From contig CADEDY010000001.1 in NCBI GenBank assembly GCA_902826215.1, positions 248,001-312,000 on the forward strand: DNA of 64,000 nt, in the 5' to 3' direction. The notes under the pieces were generated by a model that had not been told where the DNA came from, ran no database searches, and was given only the letters and a program-made list of their open reading frames with translations. This DNA is from an uncultured Bacteroidota bacterium. GTDB lineage: Bacteria > Bacteroidota > Bacteroidia > Flavobacteriales_F > PHOS-HE28. A program made the translations under genes and the position numbers. Below are positions 1 through 8,917 of the stretch, one piece after another. How positions within the stretch are numbered: the first letter of the stretch is position 1; each line of letters opens with the position of its first letter.

Positions 1-2469
1 TCCGGCCGCGATCTTCGTTCCTTGCTTGATCACCGGGCTCTTCTCCATCACCTCGGTGATGCGTAATCCGGGGCCGGCTTCATTGGCGTAGAACAGACCC
101 AGTGCTGCTGTGGCATCGCCGTTGGGCATGCGCTCGTTGAATCCACTGCCCGTATGCGAAGCATTGAGCTCGCCCAGCATTTCGCTGCACAGCTCGGCCA
201 TGTCGTAATTGTTGTTGATGAACGGCAGGTAGCGTTGATACTCTGCTTTGTACTTGTCCCAATCCACGCCTTGCAGGTCCACGCGGTAGAATTTCTTCTT
301 CACCTGTCGCCAGATGTGCTCGAAGACGTATGCACGCTCGGCACTTTCGTCAAGCAGCATTTCACCGTTGATGCCGATGCCCTTCACTTCGTTCTTCTCC
401 ACATCGAATACGCTGATACCGCCGTTGGTAAGGAAGAAGAGGTGCTTGAATTCCTTATCGGGTGTCAGTCCTCCGGCCCACCCAGCTCCCAGCTTGTTGA
501 TGATCTTGGCTTCGCGTGTGCGGATCTCGAACTGCCACAGGTCGTAGCCCTTCTCGAATGCGGAGAGGTAGTAGAGTTTCTCACCGTCGGTGCTGAGCAC
601 TGCGCTGCTGAGGTTCGATGAGTTCGGCGTGAGGCGCACCTTGCGATCCTCGAGGCCGGTGAGATCGAATACCAAGGGTTTGACAGGTTTCTTCTCTTCT
701 TCTTTCGCCTTCTTGTCCTTCTTCTCTTTCTCGTCCTTTTTGTCGCCGTCCTCGCCCTCCTTCTTTTTGTCCTCGGCTTCCTTCAGGAGTTCCGCCTCCT
801 CCTTGCTCAACTTGAATTTGTCGTAGGCTTCTTGCGACAGGAAGATCGCGTAGGCATCGCCTTGTCCACCCCAGCTGGCGTGGTTCTTCATGCCATCACG
901 GTCACTGAGGAAGACGACGGCCTTGCCTTCCATGGCCCATTCGGGGTGATAACCACCGTACCCGCTCTTGGTCAGATCCGTGATCTCCTTGCCGCCCTCG
1001 GCGCTCACCAAACCGACCTGGTTGATCCACTGTTCATCGTGAAGGAATTCCACGAGGAACCACTTGCTATCGGGGCTCCAGCTGTACCATTGGTCACCAT
1101 CGGAATAGCTGTAGTTCTTGTTGCCGGGAACGATGGTGCGGGTCAGCTTGCTGGCGATGTTCACCACCTTCAACGTGGTGCGTTCTTCCAAGTAGGCCAC
1201 CTCTTTACCATCGGGCGAATACTCAGGTTGGAACTCTTCCGCCGGCGTACTCAACAGTACTTCCTCCTTGAGCAAGGTGGCGTTGAAGAAGTAGGGTTCT
1301 TCCTTGCGCACGATGGTGGTGGTATAGAGGTCCCAGCTGTTGTTACGTTCACTGGCATAGAGCAAGGTTCGGCCATCGGGGCTGAAGCTGACATTGCGCT
1401 CCTGTTCGGGCGTGTTGGTGATGCGTCGCGTAGTACCTTCTTTCACACTGGTCACGAACACTTCGCCGCGATGGATGAAGGCCACTTCCTTCCCATTGGA
1501 TGAAACCGCCACCTCATCGGCGTCGCCATTCACGCTCTTCGTGCTTACGGGGTTGAAGCGGCCGTCGGTGTGGATGCGCACCATCACCTTGTTCGGTGTT
1601 CTGCCATCGGCCATGGTATAGAGTTCACCGCGATAGCTGAAACAGAGCACTCCATCGTTACTCATGCTCAAGTAGCGCACCGGGTGATCCTGAAGAGTGC
1701 TCACTTGTGTGCTAGCCCCTCCTGATGCCGGCATCTTGTGGACGTTGAAGCTGCCGTGTTCTTCGCTGAGGTAGTAGATGGTCTTGCCGTCCTTGCTGAA
1801 GATCGGATCGCGGTCTTCTCCAACGAAAGTGCTGAGCTGCTTGTATTCGTTCGTGATCGGGTTGAAGGTCCAGATGTCGCGGGTGACCGAGCTGGTGTGG
1901 TGCTTGCGGAAACTGTCCTCGTAGCCTTTACGGTCGTGCCCGATGATCAAGGTGCCTGAAGGGTTGTACCGAGCGGATTGAAGTGGCAACGTGCTCAAGC
2001 GCATCGGGCGGCCACCGTTGCTGGGTACGGTGTAGAGTTCGCCGAGCCCACCGACGGGGAAAAGCTGGTTCTTCACATCGTCCTGTCTTCCGCCATAGAA
2101 GATCACGTTCGCGTCATCGATGGAGAAATCCGTGGGCACTTCGCCCGAACTGTGGTAGGTCAGTCGCGCAGGTGCTCCTCCAAAAGCAGGCATCACGAAC
2201 ACATCACTGTTGCCATAGCGCGTGCTGGCGAACGCGATCCGCTGGCCATCGTGGCTCCAGACCGGACTGTGATCGTATGCTTCGTTCGTGGTAAGCGGAA
2301 CGGCATCGCCGCCGGTGGTCGGCACGCGCCAGATGTCGCCTTGGTAGCAGAAGGCGATGGTGGTACCATCCGGACTGATCGCTGAGTTGCGCAACCAGAG
2401 CGGTTCGTTCTGCGCTGCAGCAGCAAGGGCGATCAGAAAGCCGGAGGTGAGGAGAAGCGTGTGTTTCAC
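1..2469 (-). CDS. Tricorn-type S41 family protease, secreted (3' end outside window)
   Basis: Read on the minus strand from a GTG at 2469, this frame stays open to the window edge (823 codons seen). It begins with a signal peptide (MKHTLLL... ending AAAAQ). Repeated PD40/TolB-like propeller units follow, with motifs such as ISPDGT, WSHDGQRIAFAS, FSPDGR and WSPDSKW. A strongly charged Glu/Lys linker lies near 680-810. After it comes a region resembling the tricorn C1/PDZ part (LYYLSAFEKGYDLW, then FYRVDLQGVDWDKY and HTGSGF). Tricorn homologues are large peptidases that trim peptides; the signal peptide places this one in the periplasm or outside. The catalytic Ser region of S41 would lie beyond position 1, so activity cannot be judged. 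GTG is chosen because it starts the signal peptide exactly. Confidence 0.85.
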   Translation of the reverse strand, partial: MKHTLLLTSGFLIALAAAAQNEPLWLRNSAISPDGTTIAFCYQGDIWRVPTTGGDAVPLTTNEAYDHSPVWSHDGQRIAFASTRYGNSDVFVMPAFGGAPARLTYHSSGEVPTDFSIDDANVIFYGGRQDDVKNQLFPVGGLGELYTVPSNGGRPMRLSTLPLQSARYNPSGTLIIGHDRKGYEDSFRKHHTSSVTRDIWTFNPITNEYKQLSTFVGEDRDPIFSKDGKTIYYLSEEHGSFNVHKMPASGGASTQVSTLQDHPVRYLSMSNDGVLCFSYRGELYTMADGRTPNKVMVRIHTDGRFNPVSTKSVNGDADEVAVSSNGKEVAFIHRGEVFVTSVKEGTTRRITNTPEQERNVSFSPDGRTLLYASERNNSWDLYTTTIVRKEEPYFFNATLLKEEVLLSTPAEEFQPEYSPDGKEVAYLEERTTLKVVNIASKLTRTIVPGNKNYSYSDGDQWYSWSPDSKWFLVEFLHDEQWINQVGLVSAEGGKEITDLTKSGYGGYHPEWAMEGKAVVFLSDRDGMKNHASWGGQGDAYAIFLSQEAYDKFKLSKEEAELLKEAEDKKKEGEDGDKKDEKEKKDKKAKEEEKKPVKPLVFDLTGLEDRKVRLTPNSSNLSSAVLSTDGEKLYYLSAFEKGYDLWQFEIRTREAKIINKLGAGWAGGLTPDKEFKHLFFLTNGGISVFDVEKNEVKGIGINGEMLLDESAERAYVFEHIWRQVKKKFYRVDLQGVDWDKYKAEYQRYLPFINNNYDMAELCSEMLGELNASHTGSGFNERMPNGDATAALGLFYANEAGPGLRITEVMEKSPVIKQGTKIAAG

Positions 2470-2566
2470 GGTGTTGTGGAATTTGCAGGGCGTAAAACTA
2501 TTCGTCACAGGGCTGCTATCATCACAGGATGAACGGTTGGGGGCTCAGGATCGTCCTGACGTGCAA

Positions 2567-2606
2567 CGTCCCCGGTCGCCCTGTTGCGGAGGCGAGGCCG
2601 GGGACG
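2567..2606. terminator. GC-rich hairpin between two minus-strand genes
   Basis: CGTCCCCGG at 2567-2575 pairs with CCGGGGACG at 2598-2606, and an inner TCGCC/GGCGA pair extends the stem. It lies between the stop of the T9SS cargo gene (2635) and the start of the tricorn gene (2469), where a terminator would be expected. There is no clear T-run on either side, so it may be an RNA-end stabilising or attenuating hairpin rather than a classical terminator. Confidence 0.4.
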
Positions 2607-2634
2607 CGCACATTCGCCGCGCAAGCGGGAAGCC

Positions 2635-3654
2635 TCAGCGCGCAACGACCACCATCGTCGATCGCCGGACATTGTTGCCGCGCATGGCGACCTGATAGAT
2701 GCCGTTCGGTAGATCCTCCAACTCGATCGTGAACCGGGGTTGTGCAGCGGTGATCCGTTGGGTCTTCACCAAGCGTCCATCGCTTGCGCGGAACTCCAGG
2801 ATCCCGGTATCGACATCGGCAAGGGTGATGGAGCCGGTCGTGGGATTGGGGAATAGCACGAGAGGATCAACCTGCCCGATCTCCTTGATGCCCACCAGTG
2901 AAGCTTCGTCGATAAGCTGTCCACTGCGCGAAGTCGAACCATCATAACTGGTGAGCGCCACCAGATGCAGAACGGGGTGGGGTATGCCATCCACATACCA
3001 ATCCTTCGTTACGCTGATCGTGGAGTCTGTTGTGCTTTGCAACGCAGTGGCCCGACGGGTGGTCACAAGTTGTGCGTTCACATACGTTCCGAAGGGCAAT
3101 TCGAGCGTTCCTCGTGCATCCAGGGAGATGCGTGTTGATCCACAGTACGCCGTATTGCTACCTCCACTGTTCGAGACGAAACAGAAGTCATCTTGTTTCG
3201 ATCCATTCAGATCAAGCGGGTACGCAAGAGCCATGGTGCTGGGTCTGAAGTAGGTGTTGAACACCGGCCCGAGGGTGCCGAGTTCCAGAACACGATCGTC
3301 CTGCACTTCATGGAACGTATGGCTGGGCGCAGGGTCGTTGTCGGCCACTTTCCGTATGGCCCGATCCGCGGTTTCGTACGCACTGTGACCGGCAACGGTG
3401 CTGGGGTCGAGCACGGTGTAGGTGGCGCCGAAGACGTCGTTGCCGACCAGGTTACCGTATGCCCAGGTGATCGGTTCGATCAGCAGTTCATCCACGGGTA
3501 CGACTTGGAGAGCGCGCATGTGCCATGAACTACCGACCGCAGGCAATTGGTCCTGCTGGGTAAGGCTTTGCGCGGGGAGTGCGACGGCCAGGGATCCGAA
3601 CGCGAGAAAGGGGAATGAGGATCGAAGTAGGGTAGTGGTTCCGGCGTGTTCCAT
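2635..3654 (-). CDS. T9SS type A sorting domain protein, secreted, unknown function
   Basis: A 339-residue protein with an N-terminal export signal (hydrophobic stretch ending LPAQS). The central region is beta-rich and gives no enzymatic motif I recognise. It mentions a fixed set of aromatic/Gly patterns typical of Bacteroidota secreted proteins of unknown role. The last ~75 residues form a type A T9SS sorting domain: LFPNPTTGSITL, then a RASDGRLV turn and LPNGIYQVAM before a basic end. It should be exported by Sec, moved across the outer membrane by T9SS and attached or released. A -7-like box lies 43 nt upstream of the start. The function of the mature part is not recognised. Confidence 0.8.
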   Translation of the reverse strand: MEHAGTTTLLRSSFPFLAFGSLAVALPAQSLTQQDQLPAVGSSWHMRALQVVPVDELLIEPITWAYGNLVGNDVFGATYTVLDPSTVAGHSAYETADRAIRKVADNDPAPSHTFHEVQDDRVLELGTLGPVFNTYFRPSTMALAYPLDLNGSKQDDFCFVSNSGGSNTAYCGSTRISLDARGTLELPFGTYVNAQLVTTRRATALQSTTDSTISVTKDWYVDGIPHPVLHLVALTSYDGSTSRSGQLIDEASLVGIKEIGQVDPLVLFPNPTTGSITLADVDTGILEFRASDGRLVKTQRITAAQPRFTIELEDLPNGIYQVAMRGNNVRRSTMVVVAR

Positions 3655-3697
3655 GGTGCATCGGCTACGGGGTTTGGTGTGCGTTCCGTAGCTGATG

Positions 3698-3705
3698 CAA
3701 ACCTA
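3698..3705 (-). promoter_or_regulatory. -7 box (TAGGTTTG) for the T9SS gene at 3654
   Basis: On the minus strand TAGGTTTG matches the Bacteroidota -7 consensus TAnnTTTG exactly, 43 nt before the ATG at 3654. No TTG at the usual -33 spacing is visible, so the call rests on the -7 element alone. Confidence 0.4.
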
Positions 3706-3820
3706 CCGGGGCCCTAGGGGGACGGGCTCTCCATTGGCCACAACCCCAACGCTTCATGGATCGTGATCGCACCTCCCGGCACGCGTATCGGTGTCGAACG
3801 GTTCAAGAAGACCAAGGAGC

Positions 3821-4837
3821 CTACCAACGGAGGACCACCTTGCCCATGGTCTCGCCACGTTCCAGTGCGGTCAACGCTTCAGGAAGTTCCGATGCAGGGA
3901 ACTCGCCATGCACATGCGCTTTCAGTTCGCCGCGTGCTTGAGCCTTGATCATCCCCGCGAGACATTCTGCGATGATGTCCGGGTGTTGCTCTGCGATGCG
4001 TAGCATGTTCACCCCCAGTATACTGCGGCTCTTCATCATCAGGAAGATGGGAACCACGAGGCCCATTCGCCAAACGAAACGGAGCGTTCCGAACGGACCG
4101 ATGCTTCCGCGTTCAGCACCGCCGAACAGCACGATGCGCCCCCCGCCGCCAAGCAAGCGCATGTCCTTCGCAAAGGATGATCCGCCCACGGCATTGAAAG
4201 AGACGTCGAGTTTCGCACCGTGCAAAGCCTTGGTCAATTGGTGCTCTACATCGCCTGCTGCGCGATCGATCGCATGGTGTGCGCCGAGTGAACGCAAATA
4301 ATCCAACTTCCTCGCTCCACTGGCGACAGCGAACACTTCACATCCGGATCGCAGAGCGAGCTGCACCAACAAATGGCCCACTCCTCCGGCTGCACTGTGG
4401 ATCAGCACGCGTTGGCCTTTTCGTAGCGGACAGAGGATGCGTGCGGCATACCAAGCCGTACAGCCTTGCGTAGCCATGGCAGCGGCCTCTCCAGCGAGGA
4501 GTTCCTCGGGGATCTCCGCTATGGCACGGTGGTCGGTGATCGCGTATTCGGCATAACCACCGAAGCGGGTCATGGCCACTACCCGTTTGCCGATAAGGTC
4601 CTGTTGAACGCCGGTGCCGACCGCATCCACGCGGCCCACCACTTCATAGCCCAACACACTGGGTAGGGGTGGCGCTTCGCGATAGAGCCCTTTCACAGCC
4701 ATCACGTCTGCGAAGTTCAAACCGAAGGCCTCGCAACGGATCCGGACTTCATTGGCTTTCGGTTCCGGAAGGTCCTTTTCGCGTAAGGACAACACCTTGG
4801 CAGGGGCACCATGACCGGTAAGGGTCCATGCACGCAT
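3821..4837 (-). CDS. Zinc-independent MDR family NADPH:quinone oxidoreductase-like protein
   Basis: A 338-residue medium-chain dehydrogenase/reductase. The N-terminal GroES-like domain contains FGLNFADVMAVKGLY and the glycine-rich turn LPSVLGYEVVGRV. The cofactor domain carries the nucleotide-binding motif AAGGVGHLLVQLA, followed by VAVASGARKLDYLRSLGAHH. Zinc-binding residues of alcohol dehydrogenases are absent, as in quinone oxidoreductases and VAT-1-like proteins, which reduce quinones or enones with NAD(P)H in the cytoplasm. It starts 3 nt after the stop of the secreted protein gene at 4841, so the two are probably co-transcribed. The substrate cannot be told from sequence. Confidence 0.85.
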   Translation of the reverse strand: MRAWTLTGHGAPAKVLSLREKDLPEPKANEVRIRCEAFGLNFADVMAVKGLYREAPPLPSVLGYEVVGRVDAVGTGVQQDLIGKRVVAMTRFGGYAEYAITDHRAIAEIPEELLAGEAAAMATQGCTAWYAARILCPLRKGQRVLIHSAAGGVGHLLVQLALRSGCEVFAVASGARKLDYLRSLGAHHAIDRAAGDVEHQLTKALHGAKLDVSFNAVGGSSFAKDMRLLGGGGRIVLFGGAERGSIGPFGTLRFVWRMGLVVPIFLMMKSRSILGVNMLRIAEQHPDIIAECLAGMIKAQARGELKAHVHGEFPASELPEALTALERGETMGKVVLRW

Positions 4838-4840
4838 GGT

Positions 4841-5461
4841 CTAGTTGGTGCCGAGCAGGCCCGCTTCAAAATCCACCACGCACTGTCGGATGGGGTCCAT
4901 TTCATCGCGAACCCCAACACATTTGAAAAGTGGTTCGAACTTGGGATATTCCGTCCGGAAACGACCACTCACCGACCGTGTGTCCTCCTCTTTGAAGATC
5001 GCAGGGACGATGGGCCCTTTGATGTCCTTGCTCAAGTAGGCGGCATGGCCGAGTTCGAAGCTGGCGTTCTCAGTACTGTCGCGCTGCATGATCAAGTGGG
5101 CGTATCCGTTCTCGTAGTAGCACACCGATCCTTCCACCATCAAACGCACGGGGAGCGGCCCTTCCTCATTGATCCGGAACAGAACGCCCTTGTACGTGAA
5201 GCCCCAGATGTCCTTGCATTTCACTTTGCGCTTCTCTCCATTCTTTTCGAAAAGCAAGGTCCACTGGCCCATGTTCGGGTAGAGGTCCACGAAATCTCCT
5301 ACGGGTTCCCCGATCGGCTTGTTTGGGTCGCTGGTACGTTCCTTCAGATAACTCTCCGAATCGTAGTGCAGAAACGCTTGAGCCCTAGCGCTTTGGACTG
5401 TGCCTAAGAGCACGAAAGCCGCCAAGCAAGCGGCGCGTCCCAAAGAGGTTATCAACAGCAT
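4841..5461 (-). CDS. Secreted protein of unknown function
   Basis: A 206-residue protein. I place the start at the ATG at 5461 because it begins a clean signal peptide (MLLITSLGRAACLAAF... ending SARAQ); an in-frame upstream extension to 5524 has no signal-like character. The mature part has the pattern EPVGDFVDLYPNMGQWTLLF, then KCKDIWGFTYKGVLFR and a late Cys-containing segment. I do not recognise the family. The next gene downstream (quinone oxidoreductase-like) begins 3 nt later, suggesting an operon. A weak -7-like element (TTACTTTG) lies 8 nt before the chosen ATG. Confidence 0.7.
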   Translation of the reverse strand: MLLITSLGRAACLAAFVLLGTVQSARAQAFLHYDSESYLKERTSDPNKPIGEPVGDFVDLYPNMGQWTLLFEKNGEKRKVKCKDIWGFTYKGVLFRINEEGPLPVRLMVEGSVCYYENGYAHLIMQRDSTENASFELGHAAYLSKDIKGPIVPAIFKEEDTRSVSGRFRTEYPKFEPLFKCVGVRDEMDPIRQCVVDFEAGLLGTN

Positions 5462-5528
5462 TGTGTTGACAAAGTAAACACCGGAATGGCATAGTTGTAT
5501 GCCGAATGGTGGGAAAAGTCGCAACGCC

Positions 5529-6215
5529 TCAGTCCTCGGAACCGCCGATCACGAGCACGAATTCACCGCGAGCGTCCTTCGCTTCGAAATGCGCTGCCAG
5601 TTCGGCAAGGGTGCCACGTACGGTCTGCTCATGCAACTTGCTCAGTTCGCGCGAAGCGCTCGCCTTTCTTTCAGGGCCAAAAGCTTCGGCGAGATCGGCG
5701 AGGGTGCGGGCGATCCGATGGGGGCTTTCATACAGGACGATCGTTCGTGGCTCGGACTTCAGCACATCCAATCGGGTGCGTCGTCCTTTCTTCACCGGAA
5801 GGAATCCTTCGAATACGAAGCGATCACACGGCAGGCCGCTATTCACCAAAGCGGGAACGAATGCGGTGGCACCTGGAAGACATTCCACGGTGATGTCGGC
5901 AGCCAATGCGGCACGCACCAGCAGGAACCCCGGATCGCTGATGCCTGGAGTACCTGCATCGCTGACCAATGCGAATCGTTCTCCATCCCGCAGGCGCTGG
6001 ACCAATTGCTCCACCATGCGGTGCTCATTGTGGGCATGGAAAGGGATCAACGGTCGAATGATCGCGTGATGTTGAAGTAGCCGTCCGGTCACGCGCGTGT
6101 CCTCTGCAACGATCGCGTCCACTTCGGCCAACACATTCAATGCCCGCAAGGTGATGTCATCCAGATTCCCGATCGGCGTCGGCACGAGGACCAGAGCGGC
6201 GTGGAACGAACTCAT
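5529..6215 (-). CDS. rsmI: 16S rRNA (cytidine(1402)-2'-O)-methyltransferase RsmI
   Basis: A 228-residue SAM-dependent tetrapyrrole-methylase-fold enzyme. RsmI methylates the 2'-OH of C1402 in 16S rRNA, together with the N4 methylation by RsmH, to fine-tune the ribosomal P site. Diagnostic motifs in order are PTPIGNLDDITLRAL, AEDTRVTGRLLQHH, LVSDAGTPGISDPG and LPGATAFVPALVNSGLP. The GRRTRL and LYESPHRI segments complete the usual profile. The length is typical of the Bacteroidota form. The gene follows the M28 peptidase gene by 34 nt on the same strand. Confidence 0.95.
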   Translation of the reverse strand: MSSFHAALVLVPTPIGNLDDITLRALNVLAEVDAIVAEDTRVTGRLLQHHAIIRPLIPFHAHNEHRMVEQLVQRLRDGERFALVSDAGTPGISDPGFLLVRAALAADITVECLPGATAFVPALVNSGLPCDRFVFEGFLPVKKGRRTRLDVLKSEPRTIVLYESPHRIARTLADLAEAFGPERKASASRELSKLHEQTVRGTLAELAAHFEAKDARGEFVLVIGGSED

Positions 6216-6249
6216 CCGTTGGTCAGGGGCGCAGGTGTGGGGCGTGCAT

Positions 6250-7515
6250 TCATTTCAAGCTGCTCAGGTAGTCCTTCAGCAAGGCATACAGTTCTGGGAA
6301 CTTCGTGAGCGGCAAGGTCTCCTCCTTGTCCAGCACATCGTGGTAGGCTGCGATGCCGCCCATGGTATAGATGAAGAGGGCAGGCACATTGCGTTTCACG
6401 AACGAGCAATGATCGCTGTTGCATGCCGGACCGCGGGACTTCACCAGCGGCAGATACTTCTTCGCGGTATTGATCGCTACCAGTTGATCGAAGAGTTCAG
6501 GGTGTGCCGTGGCATTGACCACCGTGATGCCATCATCACCCGTTCCAAGAATGTCGAGGTTCAACATCAACTTCACCTTCGATAGATCGATCGGCCGATC
6601 CACGGCGCACCACTCCGAACCGACAAGACCGGCCTCTTCACCTGCGAATGCTGCGAACAGGATGTTGTATTTGGGTTTGTTCTTCGCGTACCATTCCGCG
6701 AGTGACAACATCATCGCTACACCACTCGCATTGTCGTTCGCACCAGCAAACAGTGCATCAGGTCCCATCTGTCCGAGGTGGTCGTAGTGTGCACCAACGA
6801 TGATCCACTTCTTGCTTTTGCCTTTCACCATGCCCAGCACGTTGCGGGCCTCGTGCCGGGTGATCAACGTGTTCTGGATGCGCATGTCGATCCGAGCGGA
6901 ACTATCGGTGAGGGCATCGTTCTTCACCTGGATCAACGGAAAGGGCAAGGCCTCTTGGGCAACGCCCCACGTGAGCTTTCCATTCATCGCGCGCACAACA
7001 GGACAGAAGTGCATGAGGTCCTGCTCAATGGCGGCGTACTTCGCCAACGAATCGGCGTTCGTGGTTGCCGGGAAATGCAAACACGCTGCTTTACCGTTCA
7101 GCACGCCCATGGCCATGGCGCGACGAGCGGGATCGAAGAGGTCATCGGTCGTGAGGTGCACCAGATCGAACGAGCCGACCGCCTTGCCCGATGCTGGATC
7201 CACGATGAATTCGGTGCCCGGATCGAGCCGATCGCCATCGATGCTCACTTGCACACTATCCGGAAAACTGTTCACATTGAATTGGAAAGGCTCGAAGTAG
7301 TCGGCCTTCACCGGAAGCAGACCGATGCGCGCGTATTGCTGGGCTAGCCAATCCGAAGCGACGCGGTCGCCATCCGCCACATAGCCGCGGCCATGGAATG
7401 CTGGTGAGGTCAGGTTCTTGATGAACTTGCGGGCATTGGCACGCACCGCATCGGCATCCTGCGCGGTGACCAGGAACGGACCGAGAAGCAGGGCAATAAA
7501 TAGGCGGGTTCTCAT
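6250..7515 (-). CDS. Secreted M28 family zinc aminopeptidase
   Basis: A 421-residue protein with a signal peptide ([19 protein letters not shown]). A PA-like insert occupies the middle of the N-terminal half. The M28 metal-binding set is complete: HYDHLG, AGANDNASG, AFAGEEAGLVGS, a later Asp in LNLDILGTGDD, and SDHCSF with a final His in the YHDVLDK region. M28 enzymes remove N-terminal residues from peptides using two zinc ions; here it would act in the periplasm or outside. Its ATG overlaps the stop of the upstream 237-residue protein gene by 4 nt, so the two are translationally linked. Confidence 0.93.
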   Translation of the reverse strand: MRTRLFIALLLGPFLVTAQDADAVRANARKFIKNLTSPAFHGRGYVADGDRVASDWLAQQYARIGLLPVKADYFEPFQFNVNSFPDSVQVSIDGDRLDPGTEFIVDPASGKAVGSFDLVHLTTDDLFDPARRAMAMGVLNGKAACLHFPATTNADSLAKYAAIEQDLMHFCPVVRAMNGKLTWGVAQEALPFPLIQVKNDALTDSSARIDMRIQNTLITRHEARNVLGMVKGKSKKWIIVGAHYDHLGQMGPDALFAGANDNASGVAMMLSLAEWYAKNKPKYNILFAAFAGEEAGLVGSEWCAVDRPIDLSKVKLMLNLDILGTGDDGITVVNATAHPELFDQLVAINTAKKYLPLVKSRGPACNSDHCSFVKRNVPALFIYTMGGIAAYHDVLDKEETLPLTKFPELYALLKDYLSSLK

Positions 7516-8225
7516 GCGTAGCGGCGTTGGACCAGGTCGGTGAACGTGGAGAGGGCTTCGGGGTCGGCTGGTTTCTTGAGCTTGGTGATCACCTCGGTTT
7601 GTAGGAAAGCCTTCGCATCGGCCAAGTTCCCGAAGCCGTTCAATTGCTCGACCGCTTTTTCGTAATTGATCCGGTCGCCATTGAAGAGTTCGGCAACGAA
7701 CCAGAATTTATGGCTCAATGTGATGGCCTTGTGCAGATCGCCTACAGCGGCCTTTTCCAGTTTCTCTGCCACGGAAGGAGGTGGTTTGTTGCCCCCTTTC
7801 GTCGCGGTAGAGGGAGTTGAAGAGGATCGTGCAGCTTCCGGAGCCTGCTCTTGTTCGGTGTTCTCGATTGCCTCGATCAACGAGGTTTGGCGCGGTGAAG
7901 CATCCTGAGCAGGTCGGGTGTCCAAGCGGACCGGAGCCGCGACTTCCTGGAGAGCAGGAGGCGTTACGACCGGCTCTTCCACCATCGGAACCGCCGCAGT
8001 GGTCTGCGCCATGGATGCCGTCGGAGCTTGCGCTGGATGATGACCCACAGCCGATTCCCGTGCCTTGTGACGCAGCACCACCAAGCGCTCGTACAATGCA
8101 CGCGCATCATTGCATGCCGCCTCCAGTTCCTCCAGCCGCAGCGTTCCGGCGGTCAACCCTTTCTCGGCGTTCACCAATGCATCCACCAGTTCCTTGAACT
8201 TGCGAAAAGACGTCTCACTGCTCAT
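7512..8225 (-). CDS. Conserved Bacteroidota protein with low-complexity centre, unknown function
   Basis: A 237-residue cytoplasmic protein. Residues ~1-65 are helical and probably coiled-coil ([32 protein letters not shown]). A Pro/Ala/Gln-rich linker fills the middle. The last ~80 residues form a compact segment ([51 protein letters not shown]) of a kind I associate with Bacteroidota proteins of unknown role. No enzymatic motif is present. It lies divergent to tdk with a 95-nt shared upstream region and overlaps the M28 gene downstream by 4 nt. Confidence 0.75.
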   Translation of the reverse strand: MSSETSFRKFKELVDALVNAEKGLTAGTLRLEELEAACNDARALYERLVVLRHKARESAVGHHPAQAPTASMAQTTAAVPMVEEPVVTPPALQEVAAPVRLDTRPAQDASPRQTSLIEAIENTEQEQAPEAARSSSTPSTATKGGNKPPPSVAEKLEKAAVGDLHKAITLSHKFWFVAELFNGDRINYEKAVEQLNGFGNLADAKAFLQTEVITKLKKPADPEALSTFTDLVQRRYA

Positions 8226-8320
8226 GCGTTGCTGTTTCGTGTGGTCCGTTCCCTGCGAAGATCCCTATTTTCGCGGCACCACGATACAAGCCGAAGCTTT
8301 TTCGCGGCGCACCCCTTTCC

Positions 8321-8917
8321 ATGTTCTTGGAGCACACCGGACCGCAGGGCCCTCGAAAGGGCTGGATCGAGGTGATCTGTGGCAGCATGTTCTCCGGCAA
8401 GACCGAGGAACTCATCCGCAGATTACGACGGGCGGAGTTCGCCAAGCAACAGGTCGAGATCTTCAAGCCGGGTGTGGATACCCGATACCATGAAGAGGAA
8501 GTCGTGAGCCACGACCGCAACGCGATCCGCAGTACACCCGTGCCGAACAGCAGCAACTTGCTCTTGCTCGCTAGTCACATCCAAGTGGTAGGTATCGACG
8601 AGGCGCAGTTCTTCGATGACGGTCTACCCGCCGTATGCGAACAGCTCGCCAACGGCGGTGTGCGCGTGATCATAGCTGGCCTTGACATGGATTTTCAGGG
8701 TAGACCTTTCGGACCCATGCCGAAGTTGATGGCGATCGCAGAATACGTTACCAAAGTGCATGCGATCTGCATGCATTGCGGAGGCCTCGCTACGTTCAGC
8801 CACCGCAAAACAGCCAGTCAGGATCTGGTGGTTCTGGGCGAAACCGACAGTTACGAGCCGCTCTGTCGCGATTGCTTTGTTCGCGCTTTGACCGCGCAAC
8901 AGCCCGCCAACGGATGA
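8321..8917 (+). CDS. tdk: Thymidine kinase (type II)
   Basis: A 198-residue enzyme that phosphorylates thymidine to dTMP with ATP in the pyrimidine salvage pathway. The P-loop is [14 protein letters not shown], the Walker B/lid region is VGIDEAQFF, and the substrate-binding part is [14 protein letters not shown]. Two zinc-binding cysteine pairs follow, CMHC and CRDC, as in the TK1-like family. A -7-like TATTTTCG lies at 8266-8273. The stop codon overlaps the ATG of murF-alr (ATGA), so the two genes should be co-translated. Confidence 0.96.
   Translation: MFLEHTGPQGPRKGWIEVICGSMFSGKTEELIRRLRRAEFAKQQVEIFKPGVDTRYHEEEVVSHDRNAIRSTPVPNSSNLLLLASHIQVVGIDEAQFFDDGLPAVCEQLANGGVRVIIAGLDMDFQGRPFGPMPKLMAIAEYVTKVHAICMHCGGLATFSHRKTASQDLVVLGETDSYEPLCRDCFVRALTAQQPANG

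Noticed and set aside
8776-8913. N-terminal extension of MurF-Alr
   Set aside because: It lies in the tdk coding sequence in another frame and shows no MurF homology; the ATG at 8914 fits the overlap with the tdk stop.
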